Assembly: GCA_015654725.1 (NCBI GenBank)
Contig: JAATGI010000412.1
Span: 1-5,372, forward strand
Length of the DNA stretch: 5,372 bases
Direction: 5' to 3'
Source: Rhodospirillales bacterium
GTDB lineage: Bacteria > Pseudomonadota > Alphaproteobacteria > ATCC43930 > CGMCC-115725
In this document: piece by piece, positions 1-4,302 of the stretch
Layout of the letters: the number at the start of each line of letters is the position of its first letter
How positions within the stretch are numbered: position 1 is the first letter of the stretch
The notes under the pieces: generated by a model
Told to the model about the DNA's origin: nothing
What the model saw: the letters and a program-made list of their open reading frames with translations, nothing else
Databases searched by the model: none
Position numbers and translations under genes: made by a program

Positions 1-127
1 CCAACCCGCCGGCGCCGACCACCAACCCGCGCGACGCCAACAATTTCTCCTGCCCAGCCTCGCCGACCTCGTCGAGGATGAGATGGCGGGCATAGCGGTG
101 AAATTGCGTCTCGGTGAGTTCGGTCAT
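1..127 (-). CDS. moeB: MoeB/ThiF/HesA-family adenylyltransferase, N-terminal fragment
   Basis: Only the first 42 residues are present; the gene runs off the left edge. The family is E1-like: it adenylates the C-terminal glycine of a small ubiquitin-fold sulfur carrier (MoaD, ThiS or a CysO-like protein) in the cytoplasm. The visible part shows the hallmark N-terminus, RYARHLILDEVGEAGQEKL at about residues 11-29, followed by a Rossmann strand and the start of the nucleotide-binding glycine loop (VVGAGGL, residues 36-42). The ATG at 127-125 overlaps the TGA of the upstream cysK gene (ATGA), so translation is probably coupled and the two genes form an operon. The fragment cannot separate MoeB from ThiF or HesA, because the catalytic cysteine, zinc site and any rhodanese domain lie outside the window. 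Family assignment is firm; the exact carrier partner is unknown. Confidence 0.88.
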   Translation of the reverse strand, partial: MTELTETQFHRYARHLILDEVGEAGQEKLLASRGLVVGAGGL

Positions 128-1137
128 AACCCTTCGAACAGCGGCGTCGAGAGATAGCGCTCGGCGGAATCGGGCAAGATCACCACGATCTGCTTGCCCG
201 CCATGCCCGGTCGCGCGGCCAATTCCAGCGCCGCCGCCACCGCGGCGCCCGAGGAAATGCCGACCGGAATGCCCTCGACCCGCGCCAATTCGCGCGCGAC
301 CTTGAACGCCGTGTCGTTGGCGATCCGCAGCACCTCGTCGATCAATGTGGTGTCGAGGATCGCCGGAATGAAGCCCGCGCCGATGCCTTGGATTTTGTGC
401 GGGCCGGGCGGGCCGCCCGACAGCACGGCGCTATCCTCGGGCTCGACCGCGATCATCTTGAACGCGGGTTTTCGCGCTTTAAGGGCGGACGCGACGCCCG
501 TCAGCGTGCCGCCGGTGCCGACCGCGCTGACGACGTAATCGACGGCGCCGCCGGTGTCGCGCCAAATCTCCTCGGCGGTGGTGCGGCGATGAATCTCGGG
601 ATTGGCCGGGTTCTGGAATTGTTGAAGCATGTAGGCGTCGGGCAGCGAGGCCACCAGCGCCTCGGCGCGCTCGATGGCGCCGCGCATGCCCCGGGCCGCC
701 GGCGTCAGCTCCAACTCCGCGCCCAGGATCAGCAGCATCTTGCGCCGTTCCAGCGACATCGAGTCCGGCATGGTCAGGATCAGGCGATAGCCCTTGGCCG
801 CGGCGACGAAAGCGAGCGCGATGCCGGTATTGCCGGAGGTCGGCTCGACGAGAACGGTCTTGCCGGCGCGGATGCGGCCCGCGCGCTCGGCGGCCTCGAT
901 CATGGCGAGGCCGATGCGGTCCTTGACCGAGGCCAAGGGATTGAAGAACTCGCATTTGCCGAGAATGTCGGCCTTGACGTTATGCGCGGCGGCGATGCGC
1001 GAGAGCCGCACCAGCGGCGTGGCGCCGATGGTGTCGGTAATTGAATCATAGACCCGGCCGCGAAATTCGGGTGCGTTCGGCTCTGGCGCGGCGGATTTCG
1101 TGGCGGATTTGGCGGTGTCGGGCATGGCGGCTTCCAT
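124..1137 (-). CDS. cysK: cysteine synthase A (O-acetylserine sulfhydrylase)
   Basis: This PLP enzyme makes L-cysteine from O-acetylserine and sulfide in the cytoplasm. The 337-residue product has the fold-type II landmarks in order: the PLP lysine K72 in ASVKDR, the substrate loop TSGNTG at 100-105, the phosphate-cradling GTGGT at 207-211, the CysK-type GPHKIQGIGAGFIP at 246-259, and GISSGAA at 293-299, whose serine contacts the pyridine nitrogen. It ends with ERYLSTPLFEGL, typical of CysK rather than CysM. About 25 residues precede the conserved core and look disordered. The start is uncertain: the ATG at 1137 has no clear Shine-Dalgarno, while a second ATG at 1125 (MPDTAK) has GGAAG about five bases upstream. 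The stop overlaps the start of the MoeB-like gene. A TACAAT box and a palindrome lie upstream. Confidence 0.95.
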   Translation of the reverse strand: MEAAMPDTAKSATKSAAPEPNAPEFRGRVYDSITDTIGATPLVRLSRIAAAHNVKADILGKCEFFNPLASVKDRIGLAMIEAAERAGRIRAGKTVLVEPTSGNTGIALAFVAAAKGYRLILTMPDSMSLERRKMLLILGAELELTPAARGMRGAIERAEALVASLPDAYMLQQFQNPANPEIHRRTTAEEIWRDTGGAVDYVVSAVGTGGTLTGVASALKARKPAFKMIAVEPEDSAVLSGGPPGPHKIQGIGAGFIPAILDTTLIDEVLRIANDTAFKVARELARVEGIPVGISSGAAVAAALELAARPGMAGKQIVVILPDSAERYLSTPLFEGL

Positions 1138-1160
1138 GCGAGGTTTTCAAAAGGCGTCGG

Positions 1161-1186
1161 ATTGTAAGCCCATTCCATCGCGATGG
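1161..1186 (-). promoter_or_regulatory. putative cysK promoter (-10) with 12-bp palindromic operator
   Basis: On the minus strand TACAAT (1166-1161) is a good -10 box and would start transcription near 1154, about 17 bases before the upstream cysK ATG. No convincing -35 hexamer lies at the right distance. Instead a perfect 12-bp palindrome, CCATCGCGATGG (1175-1186), fills the region just upstream of the -10. A regulator bound there would block or replace -35 recognition. The -10 and the palindrome are seen; their roles are inferred. Confidence 0.4.
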
Positions 1187-1224
1187 TAGGAGATTCTGGT
1201 CCCCGCGCCTTATCCGTCGATCGT

Positions 1225-1259
1225 TTGACGTTTGCGAAAATTTGGCCATAATCTGGCCA
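1225..1259 (+). promoter_or_regulatory. putative toxin-antitoxin promoter with paired TGGCCA operator
   Basis: TTGACG (1225-1230) and CATAAT (1247-1252), 16 bases apart, make a good sigma-70-like promoter pointing into the RelE/ParE gene. Two identical palindromic hexamers TGGCCA (1243-1248 and 1254-1259), 11 bp apart and so about one helical turn, flank and overlap the -10. This is the arrangement expected for autorepression by an antitoxin dimer or a toxin-antitoxin complex. Transcription would begin around 1259, only a few bases from the ATG at 1262, so the message may be leaderless. The motifs are seen; their function is inferred. Confidence 0.5.
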
Positions 1260-1261
1260 GA

Positions 1262-1555
1262 ATGCGTTTTGCGATTATTTTGGCCCCCGAGGCGGTCGAG
1301 GATATAAAGGCGCTCAAAGCCAATCTTAGAGCGATCGTAAAGGCGGGCCTTGAAACGCATTTGCGGTCCGAACCGCGTAAGACGAGCCGCAGCCGAATCA
1401 AGCGACTTCGTGGCGTTCGTCGGCCGCACTATCGACTGCGCATCGGCGATATACGGGTATTTTACGATGTGACGGGACCGGTCGTCGAAGTGTTGGCGAT
1501 CATCGACAAGACGGAGACGGAAGCATGGCTAAGACAATTCGCAAACCCAGAATGA
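1262..1555 (+). CDS. type II toxin of the RelE/ParE family
   Basis: The 97-residue basic protein matches the RelE/ParE fold in length and pattern. A helical N-terminal half (EAVEDIKALKANLRAIV, about 10-26) is followed by beta strands carrying RLRIGDIRVFYDV (58-70) and VLAIIDKTETEAWL (77-90). Members either cleave mRNA on the ribosome (RelE type) or poison gyrase (ParE type). The basic residues R58, R60, R65 and K83 lie where RelE enzymes hold catalytic groups, but the target cannot be decided from sequence. The ATG at 1262 was preferred over an in-frame TTG at 1232, because 1232 lies upstream of the likely -10 and the protein alignment begins at MRFAIIL. The gene overlaps the antitoxin gene by 31 bp. 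The toxin-first order is the reverse of the most common arrangement but is known in several families. Confidence 0.88.
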   Translation: MRFAIILAPEAVEDIKALKANLRAIVKAGLETHLRSEPRKTSRSRIKRLRGVRRPHYRLRIGDIRVFYDVTGPVVEVLAIIDKTETEAWLRQFANPE

Positions 1556-1803
1556 AAGAAGTTCCGTTGTCCGAGGTTAAGGATGACTTCTCGCGTTTTC
1601 TGCACGAGGCCGAGAAGCATGAGATTGTCATCACGCGGCATGGCAAGCCCGCGGGGGTGCTGATCGGCTTTGAGTCCGAGGAGGAATGGTTCGATTATCG
1701 GCTCGAAAACGATCCGCGCTTTCTCGGGCGCATTGAACGGGCGCGCGAAAGCCTGCGGGCGGGACGCGGCGGGCGGCTCGAAGACGTCGACGCGGATTGG
1801 TAG
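1525..1803 (+). CDS. type II antitoxin of the Phd/YefM family
   Basis: This 92-residue protein should bind and neutralise the RelE/ParE toxin encoded just upstream, and repress their shared promoter. It shows the Phd/YefM N-terminal DNA-binding and dimerisation domain: MKEVPLSEVKDDFSRFLHEA (10-29), then the strand-turn-strand EIVITRHGKPAGVLIG (33-48). The acidic, arginine-rich helical tail, WFDYRLENDPRFLGRIERAR (55-74) to LEDVDADW, is of the kind that wraps the toxin. The ATG at 1525 has a purine-rich GGAGACGGAAG upstream inside the toxin gene. A second ATG at 1552 would form an ATGA overlap with the toxin stop but lacks a Shine-Dalgarno and would drop nine basic residues. The stop is 44 bp before hicB, with no obvious terminator between, so the four small genes may be co-transcribed. 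Confidence 0.88.
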   Translation: MAKTIRKPRMKEVPLSEVKDDFSRFLHEAEKHEIVITRHGKPAGVLIGFESEEEWFDYRLENDPRFLGRIERARESLRAGRGGRLEDVDADW

Positions 1804-1847
1804 GATTGGCGGCGGCTGAATTGGCGCCCATATACGGAAAGGCAGGA

Positions 1848-2102
1848 ATGGATCGTATGACGTCGGAACTGAGCTATACGGCCGTCTTTGAGCAAGCGGA
1901 AGAAGGCGGATACGTCGTCACGTTCCCAGCCATTCCCGGTTTGGCAACGCAGGGCGAAACACTGGAAGAAGCCCGTTCGATGGCTGAGGATTGCTTGCGC
2001 GCCTATCTCGAATCGTTGACGAAAGACGGCGAGCCGCTGCCTTTCGAGGCGCCTGAACTCCCCCGTACGGAAAAGGTCAGAGTCGCGCTCGCCGCGGCAT
2101 GA
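1848..2102 (+). CDS. hicB: HicB-family antitoxin, short form
   Basis: HicB neutralises the HicA mRNA interferase. The 84-residue product carries the partial-RNase-H-like HicB domain: SYTAVFEQAEEGGYVVTFPA (9-28), then IPGLATQGETLEEARSMAEDCLRAYLESL (29-57). The chain stops shortly afterwards with a proline-rich tail, without room for the C-terminal ribbon-helix-helix or HTH domain that many HicB proteins use to bind DNA. The start is ambiguous: the ATG at 1848 has GGAAAGG five bases upstream, and the ATG at 1857 (MTSELSY) has AGGA nine bases upstream and matches the usual start of relatives. A weak TTGGCG/CATATA pair (1806-1834, 17-base spacer) could give a local promoter. The TGA overlaps the hicA ATG (ATGA), so the pair is translationally coupled. 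Confidence 0.88.
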   Translation: MDRMTSELSYTAVFEQAEEGGYVVTFPAIPGLATQGETLEEARSMAEDCLRAYLESLTKDGEPLPFEAPELPRTEKVRVALAAA

Positions 2103-2326
2103 CCGATTTACCGTCGGTCCGGCCCGACAGACTCATTCGGGCACTTCAGCGCGCCGGGCTCTTTATCGATCACGCGACCGGCGGACACTACGTCCTCAAA
2201 CATTCGGGTAAGCCGCGATTGCGCGTCGTGGTGCCGCACCATAGCGGAGACATCAAGCGCGGTGTCTTGCGTTCAATTCTGCGGCAATCTGAATTGACGG
2301 TCGATGAATTGATCGGCCTCTTGTAG
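2099..2326 (+). CDS. hicA: HicA-family mRNA interferase toxin
   Basis: HicA proteins have a small double-stranded-RNA-binding-like fold and cut mRNA using one conserved histidine. The 75-residue product fits: RPDRLIRALQRAGLFIDHAT (8-27), GGHYVLKHS (28-36) with the candidate catalytic H30, VVVPHHSGDIKRGVLRSILR (43-62), and the closing LTVDELIGLL (66-75). The usual GSHH core reads GGHY here, keeping the key histidine but changing its neighbours. There is no Shine-Dalgarno of its own; the ATGA overlap suggests coupling to hicB, which keeps the antitoxin in excess. The antitoxin-first order is the reverse of the classic hicA-hicB order but is common in other lineages. Confidence 0.9.
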   Translation: MTDLPSVRPDRLIRALQRAGLFIDHATGGHYVLKHSGKPRLRVVVPHHSGDIKRGVLRSILRQSELTVDELIGLL

Positions 2327-2370
2327 CTCCCGCGCGCCAGAATCGTGTAGGCTGCGGCACGCGAAAATCG

Positions 2371-2377
2371 AGGAGGA
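2371..2377 (+). promoter_or_regulatory. strong Shine-Dalgarno of the amidohydrolase gene
   Basis: AGGAGGA lies six bases (counted from AGGAGG) before the ATG at 2383 and fixes that start. It is among the strongest ribosome binding sites in the window, in contrast to the poorly marked starts of the toxin-antitoxin genes. No clear promoter was found in the 56 bp after hicA, so the gene may be read through from the toxin-antitoxin transcript or from a weak promoter. Confidence 0.75.
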
Positions 2378-2382
2378 TCGCC

Positions 2383-3420
2383 ATGCCGATCAAAGGAAAA
2401 TTCCGCCGCATCGCCACCGAGGAAGCGTTCTCGATCCCGGAAGTGGCCGAGGCCTTGCGCGGGATCGCGCGCGGGCCGGGTAATTCGATCGACCTGACCT
2501 TGGTGCGCAACATCTATGACGCGCAGCCGGGCCGAGACCTCAATAATTTCCTCACCGGCTTGCTCGACCTCGAGGGCCGGCGCCTCGAGATCATGGACGA
2601 GCTCGGCGTGGACATGCATCTGCTGGCGCTCACCGCGCCGGGCGTGCAGATGTTCGATGCCGACACCGCGACCGACCTGGTGGCGCGGGCCAACGACCGC
2701 CTCGCCGAGGCGATCGCGCGACATCCGACGCGTTTTTCCGGCCTCGCCAGCTTCGCGCCGCAATCGCCGAGGCGCGCGGCCAAGGAAATGGAGCGCGGCA
2801 TCAAGGAGCTGAAGCTCAACGGCTTCATGGTCAATTCGCACACCAACAGCGAATATCTCGACGATCCGAAATATTGGCCGATCCTCGAAGCGGCCGAGGC
2901 GCTCGACCGCACGCTCTATATCCATCCGCGCGGTCCGTCCGACGGCATGGCGACGCCGTTTCGCGATTACATGATCCACGGCGCGATGTGGGGCTATGGG
3001 CTCGAGGTCGCGACCCATGCCGTGCGCCTCATCGTCAGCGGCATTTTCGACCGCTTTCCCAAGCTCAAAATCTGCCTCGGCCATATGGGCGAGGGCTTGC
3101 ATTTCATGTTGTGGCGGATCTATTTCATGAACACGGCGGCGCAGCGCGGCGGCCGCGTGCCCAAGCTGCAACTGAAGCCGAGCGACTATTTCAAGCGCAA
3201 CTTCGTCATCACCACCAGCGGCATGGAATCCGATCTGGCGCTCGATTTCTCCTTGAAGGCGCTCGGCCCCGACAAGGTGCTATGGGCGATCGACTATCCC
3301 TATCAGCCGGCGCCGCCCGCCGTCGCCTGGATGGACGCGGTGCAAGTCTCGGACGAGATCAAGCACAAGCTCTATCACGCCAACGCCGAGCGCGTGTTCC
3401 ACATCGCGCCCGAGAAGTGA
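2383..3420 (+). CDS. amidohydrolase-2 family protein, decarboxylase-like
   Basis: The 345-residue protein belongs to the metal-dependent TIM-barrel amidohydrolases that include gamma-resorcylate decarboxylase, 5-carboxyvanillate decarboxylase (LigW) and ACMSD. Candidate metal ligands are present: E13 in IATEEAF after strand 1, H181 in LYIHPRGP, and D304 in WAIDYPYQ. The catalytic-histidine motif GHMGEG is at 233-238. Substrate-facing segments differ from characterised enzymes, so the substrate is unknown; an aromatic carboxylic acid is a reasonable guess. The N-terminal motif is EEAF rather than EEH, as in LigW-type members. Length is normal and the protein looks intact and cytoplasmic, without a signal peptide. 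It follows hicA by 56 bp on the same strand, but nothing ties it functionally to the toxin-antitoxin genes; no aromatic-catabolism partner is visible. Confidence 0.87.
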   Translation: MPIKGKFRRIATEEAFSIPEVAEALRGIARGPGNSIDLTLVRNIYDAQPGRDLNNFLTGLLDLEGRRLEIMDELGVDMHLLALTAPGVQMFDADTATDLVARANDRLAEAIARHPTRFSGLASFAPQSPRRAAKEMERGIKELKLNGFMVNSHTNSEYLDDPKYWPILEAAEALDRTLYIHPRGPSDGMATPFRDYMIHGAMWGYGLEVATHAVRLIVSGIFDRFPKLKICLGHMGEGLHFMLWRIYFMNTAAQRGGRVPKLQLKPSDYFKRNFVITTSGMESDLALDFSLKALGPDKVLWAIDYPYQPAPPAVAWMDAVQVSDEIKHKLYHANAERVFHIAPEK

Positions 3421-3424
3421 ATGG

Positions 3425-3509
3425 AAAAATGAACCACCAAGACGCCAAGACACCAAGATTTTGAACTGGCGTCCGACCCGTCGGCCGGAATGAACTTGGC
3501 GTCTTGGTG
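3425..3509 (-). terminator. possible terminator of the dodecin transcript
   Basis: For minus-strand transcription the 15-bp stem (3509-3495 with 3449-3435) is followed after five bases by a run of five U (3429-3425), close to an intrinsic terminator though with an unusually long loop. For plus-strand transcription of the amidohydrolase, a U run (3525-3529) follows the same stem but 15 bases later, which is too far for a classical terminator. A role at the end of both convergent genes is plausible. Confidence 0.4.
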
Positions 3510-3517
3510 CCTTGGCA
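3435..3517. repeat. inverted repeat made of 8-bp CACCAAGA-like units
   Basis: The left arm holds three tandem octamers, CACCAAGA, CGCCAAGA and CACCAAGA (3435-3458). The right arm (3494-3517), read on the other strand, holds TGCCAAGG, CACCAAGA and CGCCAAGT. The perfectly matched core CACCAAGACGCCAAG (3435-3449) pairs with 3495-3509, giving a 15-bp stem. The loop carries its own small hairpin, CCGAC-CC-GTCGG (3473-3484). Loop bases 3463-3472 (GAACTGGCGT) resemble the start of the right arm (GAACTTGGCGT, 3493-3503), which suggests an internal duplication. From memory, similar CCACCAAGACACCAAG-type intergenic repeats occur in many unrelated bacteria; I know of no established function. Confidence 0.8.
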
Positions 3518-3570
3518 GTCCTAATTTTTATCGCCGCCCGGCGCGCTGAACACGGACGAACGCGCCCGCG

Positions 3571-3777
3571 TCAATCGAGAATGAAGGTGATCTCGATGGT
3601 GGCGCGGTATTCGGCGATCTTGCCGTTGGCGACCTTGGCTTTCTGATCGAGCACGGTCAGGCCCGTGATGCCGCGCAAGGTCTTGGCGGCGCGCTTGATG
3701 CCGGATTCGACGGCATCCTGAAAGCCTTTATGCGATGACGCGGTGATCTTGGTCACGCGCGCGACGGCTTCGGCCAT
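3571..3777 (-). CDS. dodecin-family small protein
   Basis: Dodecins are about 70-residue proteins that assemble into hollow dodecamers and store or buffer flavins. The 68-residue product has the family plan: a first strand VARVTKITASS (5-15), the helix KGFQDAVESGIKRAAKTL (17-34), then two strands, GLTVLDQKAKV (39-49) and KIAEYRATIEITFILD (53-68). The tryptophan that stacks on flavin in classical dodecins should fall near residue 39 but is glycine here, and the conserved flavin-contacting glutamine near 58 is arginine, so the ligand may differ. The start is fixed by AAGGAGG (3789-3783), five bases from the ATG. The gene follows the Rrf2 regulator by 69 bp on the same strand, a gap that may hold its own promoter. 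It converges with the amidohydrolase. Confidence 0.88.
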   Translation of the reverse strand: MAEAVARVTKITASSHKGFQDAVESGIKRAAKTLRGITGLTVLDQKAKVANGKIAEYRATIEITFILD

Positions 3778-3809
3778 GATTTCCTCCTTCGGTTGAACGT
3801 TTTCTTTGG

Positions 3810-3839
3810 AGGATAGGCCGCGGCGGCGGGCGCCGTAAA
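3810..3839 (-). promoter_or_regulatory. weak candidate promoter for the dodecin gene
   Basis: On the minus strand TTTACG (3839-3834) and TATCCT (3815-3810) are separated by 18 bases in the gap between the Rrf2 gene and the dodecin gene. This would give an RNA starting near 3803 with the AAGGAGG ribosome site in its leader. The match is only moderate, and read-through from the coaBC-rrf2 transcript remains possible. Confidence 0.3.
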
Positions 3840-3846
3840 GACCGGG

Positions 3847-4302
3847 TCAGATCGTATAGTCGTAGCGCGCGGCGTATTCGCCGGCGATGCCGGCCTTGTG
3901 CGCGCGGGTGCATAAATCCTCGATGGTGACGGCGTCGAGACGCTGCATCATTTCGTCCTGCAATTCGAGCCACAAGGGCCGCACCACCAGCCGGCCGAGC
4001 TTGGCGCCGGTCGCGCCCTCGATCGCGTCGTCGGCGCGCTCCAGCGAGCGCACCACGCGCACGATCTCGCCCACGGTGATGCGGCGCCGCTCGCGCGCCA
4101 AGCGATAGCCGCCGCGCGGGCCGCGCACGCCCGAGAGCACGCCCGCCCGCACCAATTGCTGCAACACCTGTTCGAGATAGCGGCGCGGAATGCCCTGGCG
4201 CTTGGTGATCTCGCCCGATTGCACCGGCAAGGCGCCGGCATTGTAGGCGATGTCGAGCACCGCCTCGATCGCGAACAGGAGCTTTTTCGAAAGGCGAAGC
4301 AT
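3847..4302 (-). CDS. Rrf2-family transcriptional regulator without Fe-S cysteine cluster
   Basis: This 151-residue winged-helix repressor matches the Rrf2 family: an N-terminal helix, MLRLSKKLLFAIEAVLDIAY (1-20), the DNA-reading helix around ITKRQGIPRRYLEQVLQQL (32-50), and the wing VRGPRGGYRLAR (59-70). A dimerisation helix follows at about 105-120. IscR, NsrR and RirA relatives bind an Fe-S cluster through three closely spaced cysteines near residues 90-105. Here that stretch (DDAIEGATGAKLGRLVV) has none, and the only cysteine is C131. In this respect it resembles CymR, which senses cysteine status by binding CysK. The ATG shares its A with the coaBC stop (TGATG) and has no Shine-Dalgarno, so it is translationally coupled to coaBC. 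Longer upstream starts would run into coaBC and were rejected. Its target genes are unknown. Confidence 0.9.
   Translation of the reverse strand: MLRLSKKLLFAIEAVLDIAYNAGALPVQSGEITKRQGIPRRYLEQVLQQLVRAGVLSGVRGPRGGYRLARERRRITVGEIVRVVRSLERADDAIEGATGAKLGRLVVRPLWLELQDEMMQRLDAVTIEDLCTRAHKAGIAGEYAARYDYTI

Noticed and set aside
388..1044. 218-codon plus-strand open frame opposite cysK
   Set aside because: Shadow of cysK; no domain, repetitive Gly/Arg/Asp composition.
1232..1261. Upstream TTG start extending the RelE/ParE toxin by ten residues
   Set aside because: This stretch contains the likely -10 box and both TGGCCA palindromes, and the family alignment begins at the ATG at 1262.
2309..2353. Promoter between hicA and the amidohydrolase
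   Set aside because: TTGATC and TTGTAG hexamers exist, but no -10-like box lies at a workable distance from either.
2188..3171. Long 327-codon open frame on the minus strand opposite the amidohydrolase
   Set aside because: It is the antisense shadow of a well-supported gene in GC-rich DNA; the translation is rich in Arg, His and Glu without any recognisable domain.
3435..3517. CRISPR-like array suggested by repeated CACCAAGA units
   Set aside because: The units are only 8 bp, directly adjacent without spacers and arranged in opposite orientations in the two arms; no cas gene is present.
3540..3566. Small GC-rich inverted repeat (GGCGCG and CGCGCC) after the dodecin stop
   Set aside because: Only six base pairs around a 15-base loop with no following U run; expected by chance in DNA of this composition.
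3847..4302. IscR (Fe-S cluster biogenesis regulator) as the identity of the Rrf2 protein
   Set aside because: The three cluster-binding cysteines are absent and no isc or suf genes are nearby.
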